Below, one piece after another: positions 27,601 through 34,289 of a stretch of 64,000 nucleotides of DNA; position 1 is the stretch's first letter, and every line of letters starts with the position of its first letter. The DNA is from Trinickia dabaoshanensis. GTDB lineage: Bacteria > Pseudomonadota > Gammaproteobacteria > Burkholderiales > Burkholderiaceae. The notes beneath the pieces were generated by a model, which saw nothing but the letters and a program-made list of their open reading frames with translations, had not been told where the DNA came from and made no database searches. The stretch spans positions 99,501 through 163,500 of the forward strand of contig NZ_PNYA01000016.1 in assembly GCF_002879885.1 (NCBI RefSeq), read 5' to 3'. The position numbers were made by a program, and so were the translations under genes.

Positions 27601-27808
27601 CGAGCGGCAGCCCCGCTTCCTTGGCCGCGTCGTGAGCGCGCACGACGCCCGCGAGCGAGCATTCGTCGGTGATCGCGATACCGGCGTAGCCGAGTTGCGC
27701 CGCGCGCGCGACGAGTTCTTGCGCGTGCGATGCGCCGCGCAAGAACGTGAAATTGGAGAGGCAAAAAAGCTCGGCGTACGCCGGCAGCCCATTGAAACCG
27801 GGAACCAT
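24659..27808 (-). CDS. dnaE2: error-prone DNA polymerase DnaE2
   Basis: A 1,049-residue C-family polymerase of the DnaE2/ImuC type, which copies past lesions at the cost of mutations. It has an N-terminal PHP domain (residues about 10-210), the catalytic Asp motif PDIDVDFEHQRRE near 395, polymerase and helix-hairpin-helix regions, and a C-terminal OB domain (about 950-1,020). It is shorter than the replicative DnaE1 (about 1,160-1,180), as is normal. It lies 4 bp after imuB in the SOS cassette imuA-imuB-dnaE2; DnaE2 depends on ImuB for access to the beta clamp. Confidence 0.95.
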   Translation of the reverse strand: MVPGFNGLPAYAELFCLSNFTFLRGASHAQELVARAAQLGYAGIAITDECSLAGVVRAHDAAKEAGLPLVIGSYFRLSHADGSPSFGLILLAQNREGYGNLSELITLARTRSPKGEYRLTPYDLSRPEPEYAHLRGMPDCLAILVPDFPAKEEALAAQLEWLDETFPDRAWAGLVLHQRAMDDIHRGAIEYVARCQGLPVVALGQVVMHVRSRKPLQDTMTAIRVGKSVHECGYELAPNAEQHLRSRLRLVNLYPDETLRETINILSRCTFSLDELRYEYPDELVPEGFTPTAYLRQETYAGARRRFSAGIPHAVQQQIEHELGLIAELRYEPYFLTVYDIVRFARSQNILCQGRGSAANSAVCYCLGVTEVDPARGNMLFERFISKERGEPPDIDVDFEHQRRELVVQYIYRKYGRHRAAIAAAVSTYRPRGALRETGKALGVDPQIVDAVAKSHHWFDTSHDLLARFEESGLDPNQPLIQAWARLAAQLLNFPRHLSQHSGGFVISRGKLTRLVPVENAAMPDRSVIQWDKDDLESLGLLKIDVLALGMLSAIRRALELVSERRGERFEMQDIPPEDGKTYAMISRADTVGVFQIESRAQMSMLPRLRPKTFYDLVIEVAIVRPGPIQGGAVHPYLRRRQGFEPVTYPSKALESALGRTLGVPIFQEQVMQVAILAAGFSAGEADQLRRAMAAWKRKGGLQRYYDRIVNGMLERGYERSFADAIFEQIKGFGEYGFPESHAASFALLVYASSWLKCHEPEAFLAAMLNSQPMGFYSPSQLVQDARRHGVKVLPADVIISGWDAVLEPIAGAARPAVRLGLSLLRGMKQDVAERIENARAVRAFESVHDLARRAQLDRRDLHVLADANALSALVGNRREALWHSVAAVPERDMLAAAVEADDTPLLGAPTEGQNIVADYRSSGLTLRRHPLALLRAQLLEKRLMPASKLRGYRDGQPARGCGIVTVRQRPGTAKGVIFVTIEDETGNVNVIIWPSLLEKQRKEVLGASLLAVYGVWQCQGEVRHLVAKRLVDLSHLLGGLQSESRNFC

Positions 27809-27812
27809 CGCA

Positions 27813-29288
27813 TCATCCGAATAAGCCGTGAAGGAACCAGCGCGGCCCTTCGTCCGCGTCGCGGCTACTCACGCGTTCGCGGTAAATCCAGTAATAGCTT
27901 TTATCGTCGGCCTCGGCGACGAAGTAATCGCGCGTGACGAGCTCGCCGTCGAACCAGCCGGCCTCGATGCGCTCGGCCGGCGACACGACGCGTAGCGGCG
28001 ATCCGTAAAACGGCCGATGGGCCCGCGTGAGCAAGCGTACGGGTGTGGCGAGCATCCATGTCGGCCGCGGCAGCCCTTCGGGCAGCGTGCCCTTTGCCTT
28101 CGCATGCTGCTCGCCGAGCGGCACCCATCGATTCGCCACCTCGGGCCGGTAATCGGCTGTCGGAGCGGGGCGTAAAACATGATCCTCGCCGAGCCGGGCC
28201 ACCAGCAACTCGAGTAGACGCGCATGGCTTTGCGCCGAACCACCCGGCTCGGGAAAAAGCTGCTCGGCCGGCGGAGCCGCCGCCTCCACCTTCGTGGCGT
28301 CGAGCCGCACCGCGATCATCGGAGCCGCCAATTCGATCCGATGCAACCGCTCCTTGAGCAAACGCAGCAGGTGCGTCTCCTGCCATGCCGGCTCGCCGAG
28401 CGCGATTTCAAGAATGGTGGGCGCCATGGCTTGCCTGCCCCGCTCGTGCTCGAGAGAAAGCACGATGGCCGTCACCGCCAATTGCTTGGCGCACAGCCAA
28501 CCGCACAACTGCACGATCAGCCGATGCGCGGCGAATAGCGCGCCGTCCGCATGCTCGATGCGATCGGGCAATTCGAGGCGCGCCGAAAACGTGGACGGCA
28601 GCGTGAGCCAATCGAAGAGTTCCGGTGCCGTACCGAATGCGCGATCGAGCGAGTCGAGTACGTGTTCGCCGCAGCGGCGCTGCAGCCCTGCTCGCGGCAA
28701 ACGGCGAAGATCGGCGATCGTTGCGCAGCCCAGACCGGCGAACCAATCGACGAACGGCCGCGTTTGCGGCACCGAGTGCATCGGCAACGGCAACAAGACA
28801 CGCTCGAGCGTGCCGAGCCGCAGCACGCGCCGGTTACCGTAGCGCGCGAGCAGCCATGCGCCTTGTCCCGTCGGCGCGATGCCGATGCGCGCCGTGAAGC
28901 CGAGCGCCTCGAGAATCGCACGCGCTTGCCGGCACAATGCCCGTACCCCGCCGAACAGCTTAAGGCTCGCGCCGATTTCGACGATGACCGTCGCTTCCTC
29001 GGCCAGCGCCACGTCGGGCGAGAATCGCATCAGCGCGACACCGGCTTCGCGCTGCGCCGCGGCCTCGCGCGCCATATCGCGCTCGACCATGAGCACGCCG
29101 GCCGACAGCGTGAGCACGCCACCGCGCTTCATGCCGAGCCGGATGCCGGCCGCACGCGCGGGCGCATCGGCGATGACCACCTTGTCCTTCTCGAACACGA
29201 CGCTACCGGCCGCCGGCTCAGGCAGCCACTTCGGCCGGAACACTTCGAGCGGCAGTTTCGGCAAATGGACGGCGAGAAAGACGCGCAT
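27813..29288 (-). CDS. imuB: ImuB, inactive Y-family polymerase-like protein
   Basis: A 491-residue DNA polymerase Y-family protein. The N-terminus reads FLAVHLPKLPLEVF, so the catalytic acidic residue of true Y polymerases is missing; this is the hallmark of ImuB, which acts as a hub linking ImuA, DnaE2 and the beta clamp. A candidate clamp-contact segment, AEQLFPEP, is near residue 345. The 5' end overlaps imuA by 71 bp, an unusually long overlap implying coupled translation. SOS-regulated through the LexA box before imuA. Confidence 0.92.
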   Translation of the reverse strand: MRVFLAVHLPKLPLEVFRPKWLPEPAAGSVVFEKDKVVIADAPARAAGIRLGMKRGGVLTLSAGVLMVERDMAREAAAQREAGVALMRFSPDVALAEEATVIVEIGASLKLFGGVRALCRQARAILEALGFTARIGIAPTGQGAWLLARYGNRRVLRLGTLERVLLPLPMHSVPQTRPFVDWFAGLGCATIADLRRLPRAGLQRRCGEHVLDSLDRAFGTAPELFDWLTLPSTFSARLELPDRIEHADGALFAAHRLIVQLCGWLCAKQLAVTAIVLSLEHERGRQAMAPTILEIALGEPAWQETHLLRLLKERLHRIELAAPMIAVRLDATKVEAAAPPAEQLFPEPGGSAQSHARLLELLVARLGEDHVLRPAPTADYRPEVANRWVPLGEQHAKAKGTLPEGLPRPTWMLATPVRLLTRAHRPFYGSPLRVVSPAERIEAGWFDGELVTRDYFVAEADDKSYYWIYRERVSSRDADEGPRWFLHGLFG

Positions 29289-29925
29289 GGCGAGACAGCA
29301 AAACAGGGGTAGGTTGAAGAGGAATCGACAAAGGCTCCGTGCACGACGGCCCTCGTCGCTTCACGACATCGACCACCAACCCGCTGGAGGAAGGCCGCAG
29401 CGCCAACCGCAACAGCGCCGGCGAGGCCTCTTGCGCGACCGTTAAGGGCCGCACCATCACGAACAGCGTGTCGCTCGACTGGGCCGCCAGATGCAGACGG
29501 CGCAGCGATGACGACTGCGCATGCGAAGCCCAAAAAATCAACGCCCCGCAACTGCCGGCCCGCAAGATTTGCTCGGCGGCCCACAGGGCATCGCCTGTCT
29601 TCGGGGCCTTGACGTGCAACAGCCGATCGAGCGGCAACCCGATGTACCCAAACCCCAAGCCATTCGGCACTTGCGGCGGCTGCAGCAAGGCGATCGGCCG
29701 CTCGCTCAACGCGCTCAACGCAGGCTGCAACAACCGCATCTCGCCGATTCCCGCCTGCTGAACGAGCAAATCAACCAGCGCGCCGAGTGGCCAACCGCCG
29801 CCGGGCAACTCGGCCGCCAGCGCCGGATACCCCGTTTCCAATACGCGCGCGCGACCGCGCGCTAGCTGCGAGGCGCGCCACAGCGACGGATGGAGGTCTT
29901 CTGCACGAACAGAGGCGGCAAGCAT
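29218..29925 (-). CDS. imuA: ImuA, RecA/SulA-like mutasome protein
   Basis: A 235-residue ImuA (SulA/RecA-superfamily) protein, first gene of the mutagenesis cassette. It starts MLAASVRAEDLHPSLWRA, with the conserved HPxLWR motif, followed by GGGWPLGALVDLL and a RecA-like core without an intact Walker A. ImuA takes part with ImuB and DnaE2 in damage-induced mutagenesis. A LexA box ends 17 bp upstream of the ATG. The last 71 bp overlap imuB in another frame. Confidence 0.9.
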   Translation of the reverse strand: MLAASVRAEDLHPSLWRASQLARGRARVLETGYPALAAELPGGGWPLGALVDLLVQQAGIGEMRLLQPALSALSERPIALLQPPQVPNGLGFGYIGLPLDRLLHVKAPKTGDALWAAEQILRAGSCGALIFWASHAQSSSLRRLHLAAQSSDTLFVMVRPLTVAQEASPALLRLALRPSSSGLVVDVVKRRGPSCTEPLSIPLQPTPVLLSRHARLSRRPFAETAARSVPAEVAA

Positions 29926-29941
29926 CGGAGCACCACAAATA

Positions 29942-29957
29942 CTGTATATCCATACAG
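29942..29957 (-). promoter_or_regulatory. LexA (SOS) box of the imuA operon
   Basis: CTGT-N8-ACAG (CTGTATATCCATACAG) is a perfect E. coli-type LexA operator with an AT-rich centre, placed 17 bp upstream of the imuA start. It predicts DNA-damage induction of imuA-imuB-dnaE2. Confidence 0.9.
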
Positions 29958-30022
29958 GATCTTACACGTAATCGAAGCGTAGTGAACTGGAACTTTTTAT
30001 CCCGCGAAGATTGCGCCTCGCT

Positions 30023-30047
30023 TTCGCGCGCGCCCCCGAGATTTCGT
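30023..30047 (+). promoter_or_regulatory. candidate PIP/hrpII box upstream of the left LuxR gene
   Basis: TTCGC-N15-TTCGT fits the plant-inducible-promoter consensus TTCGB-N15-TTCGB of HrpX/HrpB-controlled genes. It lies about 208 bp before the LuxR start in a gap with no gene. No clear -10 is seen 30-32 bp downstream. No HrpX/HrpB gene is in the window. Confidence 0.35.
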
Positions 30048-30254
30048 AAATTCCTCATATCTTCGTAGTTGCCGACGCATGGAACTACGGAATGCCATGC
30101 GGCACGCATACGGCGCCCTCAATAGAATCCTCTCAGACACGTCAGGTGCCGCCCGGTCGGTGCACCCTCGATCGCACCGCCGCCTCCCATCGCCTCTCGC
30201 AAGTCATAGGCGCCGTGGACGTCTTCCTAAAACAACGAAAGAAAGGACACCCCC

Positions 30255-31151
30255 ATGTCTTATATCGACGTGGTCGAAGAACTCGAGGACCTGCAAAATC
30301 CGGCGGCACCTTCCCCCCGCCCGGCTTCCGGCTTGCCTGCGCGCGCATCCTGCGAGATCCGCTATATCGACGAGCTGGAGGTGGCTCCGCTCCTGCGCGC
30401 CGACGAAACCGCCGATGCGACGTTCATCGCCGCCGAACTGGGCGCGGCGCGCACGGCGGACGAACGTGTCCGCATGATTCGCGGCATTCTCAACATCATG
30501 GGTTTTTCCGGCCTCGGTTACGCCGCCCTGAAGCTCGATGCGCACAAGCAGCCCGAATACGCCTACCTGCTGCGCAATTACCTGCGCACGGATTTGCTGC
30601 CGCAATCGCTCCAAGGCGGCTATCTGCTGCGCGATCCGCATATGCGGCGCGCTTTCGAATCGAGCCGGCCTCACGTATGGGACATGCGCTCGCTCGTGAA
30701 CGCATCGCGCAAGGACGGCATCGATCCGCCGATGCGCCGGTTCTTCGACGGCATGCGTGAAAACGGGCTCGCGAGCGGGCTGGCCTTCAGCCTGCCGATC
30801 GCGCGCACGTCGTTGCGCGCGTTGATTCTGTTCGCCGGCCCCCCCGAGCACTGCGAATGGATCACCGACAGCGTCATCGCACAGGCGCTCGGCCTAGGCC
30901 TCTCGCTGCATCAGCGCTGCGCAGCGCATGTTCAGGCGATCTGCCGTCAAGACAACGCAAACGGTCTGTCGCAGTTGCAGCAGCAGATCCTGGGCGCCGT
31001 CGTCGTCGGCATGCCGGACAAGGCCATCGCCGCGCGGCTCAATACCACCGTCCACAACGTCGACTACCATCTGCGCCAGTTGCGCGAAAAATTCGGCGCC
31101 CGCAATCGCAGCCAGCTCGCCTATCTCGCCGGCAAGATGCAAGTCGTCTGA
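30255..31151 (+). CDS. LuxR-family regulator (T3SS-linked, left copy)
   Basis: A 298-residue regulator with an autoinducer-binding-type domain (about residues 65-225) and a C-terminal LuxR helix-turn-helix (about 235-295, NTTVHNVDYHLRQLREKFGARNRSQLAYLAGK). The Asp-Pro of the pocket (LLRDPHM) and the later Trp (HVWDM) are kept, but the positions of the two pocket aromatics 13 and 9 residues before that Asp are Leu and Ser. It may therefore bind a different ligand or none. No luxI is present. The C-terminus is nearly identical in pattern to the right-hand LuxR at 44732, so the two are paralogues flanking the T3SS. The start has an AAAGGA Shine-Dalgarno. Confidence 0.88.
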   Translation: MSYIDVVEELEDLQNPAAPSPRPASGLPARASCEIRYIDELEVAPLLRADETADATFIAAELGAARTADERVRMIRGILNIMGFSGLGYAALKLDAHKQPEYAYLLRNYLRTDLLPQSLQGGYLLRDPHMRRAFESSRPHVWDMRSLVNASRKDGIDPPMRRFFDGMRENGLASGLAFSLPIARTSLRALILFAGPPEHCEWITDSVIAQALGLGLSLHQRCAAHVQAICRQDNANGLSQLQQQILGAVVVGMPDKAIAARLNTTVHNVDYHLRQLREKFGARNRSQLAYLAGKMQVV

Positions 31152-31153
31152 AC

Positions 31154-31894
31154 ATGGAGCAACTGCTCGGCACCAACGGCATCGTCGCAATCGGCATCGC
31201 CGGCGCCGTGTCCATCGTCGCGCTGCAGACGAGTCTTGCCGCCAAACGTCGAGTGAGCGCGACAGGGCTCGGTAACGTATTCGTCGTCAATGAAGCGCTC
31301 GGGCCGGCCCAACGAACCTTTCGATCGTTGTGGCGCCTGCTCGTCCTCGCCGTCGCCGTCACGTATCCGGCGTTCGGCCCGAGCTACAACAGCGTGCTCG
31401 AAGCGTTGGCGGTCATCGGTACGCCGCTCACGCTCGTCTCGCTGATCGTCACGCTGCGTGTCTACGGACGTTCGCGGCTGCCCGATGGCTTTTATCTGCT
31501 CGGCACCACGCTCGCCTGCTGGCTTGCGCTATGCAGCGACACCTATCTGCGCAACACGGCGCATAGTGCCCGGCGAATCTATGCCTTGACGGCCCAATTG
31601 CGCTACGGCGGGCTGCCCCCGCTCGATCGATGGCCGACCTGGTCCGACAGTTTGCTGCCGCTCGCCACGAGCTGCGCCTCGGTGGCCGGTTTCGCCGCCT
31701 TACTGCTCGCGATGCTCTACCTCATGTACGCCTATCTCACGGCACGCAGCTTCGACGCTTGCCTGCGCTTTCTCCTGCGCTGCAGTGTCGTCGCGTTCAT
31801 GGGTTACTTCGCGGCTTGCGACGGCTTCACCGCGCTCGCGTGCCACGACTTCGCCTATATCGAACGATTGCTCGAATCGGTCCTGAGCGTCTAA
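31154..31894 (+). CDS. membrane protein of unknown function coupled to LuxR
   Basis: A 246-residue protein whose ATG begins 2 bp after the LuxR stop, so it is very likely translated by re-initiation on the same message. It has about five hydrophobic helices (near residues 8-26, 58-75, 84-105, 118-135 and 175-205, with another near 215-230) and several cysteines in the membrane region. It resembles no T3SS component that I know. Position argues for a role linked to the regulator, for example sensing or modulating LuxR activity, but this is inference. It converges with sctU. Confidence 0.7.
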   Translation: MEQLLGTNGIVAIGIAGAVSIVALQTSLAAKRRVSATGLGNVFVVNEALGPAQRTFRSLWRLLVLAVAVTYPAFGPSYNSVLEALAVIGTPLTLVSLIVTLRVYGRSRLPDGFYLLGTTLACWLALCSDTYLRNTAHSARRIYALTAQLRYGGLPPLDRWPTWSDSLLPLATSCASVAGFAALLLAMLYLMYAYLTARSFDACLRFLLRCSVVAFMGYFAACDGFTALACHDFAYIERLLESVLSV

Positions 31895-31937
31895 ACGATT
31901 GCAGGCCCAGCGCCGCCGTCACCGGCATCGCGTCGAT

Positions 31938-32981
31938 TCACGGCGCCGGCGTCTCCTCCTTGCCTCGCGCCCAACGCAGCAGCTTCGCCACGCGGTCGAA
32001 AAACGCCTCGTCGATGTACTTTCCCTCCGGCACGCCGTCGAAGAGCGCCTCGGCCAGTGACGGGTCGTTCACGGTCGGAATGAGAAATTCGCGCGACAAC
32101 TCCACGATGCGCAGCGCGGTTTCTCCTTCCGCACGCAGCGAAACCCATGGCACCGACCCTTGCGTGTACTGCAGCGCGACGGCAATTCTGGAAGAGTGGA
32201 CGACCGCCGACGCCCCTTTCACCCGGTCTTGCATCGCATCGAACACTTGCTCCCGCGCCATTCTCTTACGGCGCGATGTGACCTGCGGGTTACCGTTCAT
32301 CTCGCGATATTCGCGGCGAACTTCCTCTGTCGACATGCGCAGCTTTTTCACGTATTCGAACTGCTGGTGAACGTAGTCGATCACCGCGAAGCAGATGAAG
32401 ACGACCGCCGCCCAGCCGAGCAGCAGCGAAAGCATGCGCCCCGTAACAGCGAGCATGCCCGCCGGCGTCAAATAGCCGGCCTGCAGCGGCGCATCGAGCG
32501 AGCTGTGAATGAGCGCCCAGATCGCCCCCGCCAGGCAGGTCGTCTTGACCGTCATCTTGACGAGGTTGATCAGGCTGCGCATCGAGAACATCTGCTTCAT
32601 GCCGTTCGCGGGATTGAGCTTGTCCATGCTCGGCATGATCCGTTCGAACGCCACGAGACCGCCGGTCTGGGCGAGCGCCACCGCGGCTGCCACCACGCCG
32701 CCCAACGCCACGATGCCGATGCCGACCATGAACCAGGCACGCATTGCGCGCGCCAGCACGGCGTGTACGGCGGCAGCCGGGTCCCGCGACGCGACGGCCT
32801 CGAACATGACATCGAACAGCTCGCGCAAGAGTGCGATGAAATTCGGTGCCTGGGTAGCCAGCGCGGCAATCACGGCGATAAAAACGAGCGCATCGACGAG
32901 TTCCGTGCTGCGCGCGATGTCGCCCTTCTTACGCGCATCGCGTAGACGTTTCGCGGTGGGCGGTTGATTTTTTTCGCTCAT
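31938..32981 (-). CDS. sctU: T3SS export apparatus switch protein SctU, degenerate cleavage motif
   Basis: A 347-residue YscU/FlhB/HrcU homologue with four membrane helices (about residues 30-210) and a cytoplasmic domain. SctU normally cuts itself at Asn-Pro-Thr-His near residue 263 and controls the switch from needle to translocator export. Here the aligned residues 262-265 are His-Ser-Ser-Arg (in SAVVHSSRIAVALQY), while flanking residues and the downstream VPWVSL and IPTVNDPSLAEALF motifs are kept. The asparagine needed for cyclisation is absent, so normal autocleavage should not occur. It is the last gene of the minus-strand operon, 19 bp after sctT. Confidence 0.93.
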   Translation of the reverse strand: MSEKNQPPTAKRLRDARKKGDIARSTELVDALVFIAVIAALATQAPNFIALLRELFDVMFEAVASRDPAAAVHAVLARAMRAWFMVGIGIVALGGVVAAAVALAQTGGLVAFERIMPSMDKLNPANGMKQMFSMRSLINLVKMTVKTTCLAGAIWALIHSSLDAPLQAGYLTPAGMLAVTGRMLSLLLGWAAVVFICFAVIDYVHQQFEYVKKLRMSTEEVRREYREMNGNPQVTSRRKRMAREQVFDAMQDRVKGASAVVHSSRIAVALQYTQGSVPWVSLRAEGETALRIVELSREFLIPTVNDPSLAEALFDGVPEGKYIDEAFFDRVAKLLRWARGKEETPAP

Positions 32982-33000
32982 GGCACCACGGCGATCGAGG

Positions 33001-33783
33001 TCACAGCATCGACTTCAGCAGCCCGACGAGACCGCTGTCGGGACCGAGGAAGCCATGCATCGACGAATAGACGAACGGCAGGAACAGCGCCATCATCAGC
33101 ACGGCAACCGCGCTTTTGACGGGCTGCGACATGGTGAACACGTTCAACTGCGGCATGGAGCGCCCGATCAGTCCAAAGCCGAGTTCCACGACGGCGAGCA
33201 CGATGACGACGGGCGCCGCGAGCTTCACCGTCCACAGCATCACGGCCGTCATGCCGCGCTCGGCGAACGGCAGGAGCGCGTTGCCGAAATGCGGCGCGAA
33301 CGAATCGACCGGCCATACGCGATACGACTCGAACAACGCCGCCAGCATGAGGTTGAGCCCCCCGCCCGTGACGAACAGCGTCACCGCCAGCAGGTTGAGA
33401 AATCCCGCCGTCGGGCCGCCCTCGTGCCCGCCGATCGGATCGAAGAACGAGGCGTTGCCCGACCCCGTTTGAAAATCGATCATCGATCCGGCCGCCGCGA
33501 TGGCCCACATGACGGTGCTGAACGCGAAGCCCAACAGGACGCCGATCAGCGCCTCCTTCAGCACGACCGCGACCCATACCAGCGGCGGCACCGACATCAG
33601 CGAGTGAAAGTCGAGCGCCGGCGCAATGAACATGGCCATCACCGCAAGGAATCCGTTACGGACGAGCCCCGTCACCACCGTCGGACTGAACGCCGGCACG
33701 ATCAGCATGATCGGCATGACGCGGGGAAACACGAGCGTCATCGGACGCAACATGTTGTAGATGTCGTCGAAGCTCGAGACCAT
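33001..33783 (-). CDS. sctT: T3SS export apparatus protein SctT
   Basis: A 260-residue SpaR/YscT/HrcT/FliR homologue with about six membrane helices and the family motifs FSPTVVTGLVRNG and GGHEGGPTAGFLNL-like loop. It assembles with SctR and SctS into the helical export gate in the inner membrane. The ATG at 33783 is chosen because the upstream extension in the same frame is Arg-rich shadow sequence from sctO. It lies 2 bp after sctO and 19 bp before sctU. Confidence 0.92.
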   Translation of the reverse strand: MVSSFDDIYNMLRPMTLVFPRVMPIMLIVPAFSPTVVTGLVRNGFLAVMAMFIAPALDFHSLMSVPPLVWVAVVLKEALIGVLLGFAFSTVMWAIAAAGSMIDFQTGSGNASFFDPIGGHEGGPTAGFLNLLAVTLFVTGGGLNLMLAALFESYRVWPVDSFAPHFGNALLPFAERGMTAVMLWTVKLAAPVVIVLAVVELGFGLIGRSMPQLNVFTMSQPVKSAVAVLMMALFLPFVYSSMHGFLGPDSGLVGLLKSML

Positions 33784-33785
33784 GG

Positions 33786-34289
33786 TCAGCTTGGCACACC
33801 GCCGTTGCGAATCAGAGCCGCGCTGATGCCGATGAGCGCGGCCTCGTCGGCAAGCGCCTCCTCCGCGGCTTCGGCGCGGCGGGCCGCGTCGCGCTCGAGC
33901 CGCTCTCCCGTGCGCTTCAACGCCTCGCACTTGGCGTCGACACGCCGCAACGATTTTTGAATTTCCGTGAGCTTCGCCTCTTCTTCCCTCAGCCGTTTCA
34001 GTGCCTCCTCGATGCTTTCGCGCTTGGCCTCGGCTTGCCGGTCGTACACGAGCACGTCGATGCCGGCGCTGGCGAGATCCGACGCCGGAAACGCGCTCCC
34101 ACGCCAGCGCTGCGCGAGCCTCTGCAGATGCTCGCTCTTGTCGATTTCGAGTTGCTGGAGTGCCCGGCGCGCCCGCTCGAGCGCCTCTCTGGCACGGTCC
34201 ACTTCGGCTTGCTGACGAATCGACCGCGCGAGCTCGATTTCGCGCCGGACTTCACGCAGCTGGGCGATCTTCCCGATGGTCTTCTCCAA
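33786..34289 (-). CDS. sctO: T3SS stalk protein SctO (YscO/HrpB7/FliJ-like)
   Basis: A 167-residue, highly charged protein predicted to be almost entirely helical coiled coil (residues about 5-145, rich in Glu, Arg, Ala, Leu). Such a protein directly after the ATPase is SctO, a FliJ-like stalk that sits in the ATPase ring and links it to SctV. Sequence is poorly conserved across systems, so the call rests on position, size and coiled-coil character. It overlaps the 3' end of sctN by 38 bp and ends 2 bp before sctT. Confidence 0.82.
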   Translation of the reverse strand: MEKTIGKIAQLREVRREIELARSIRQQAEVDRAREALERARRALQQLEIDKSEHLQRLAQRWRGSAFPASDLASAGIDVLVYDRQAEAKRESIEEALKRLREEEAKLTEIQKSLRRVDAKCEALKRTGERLERDAARRAEAAEEALADEAALIGISAALIRNGGVPS

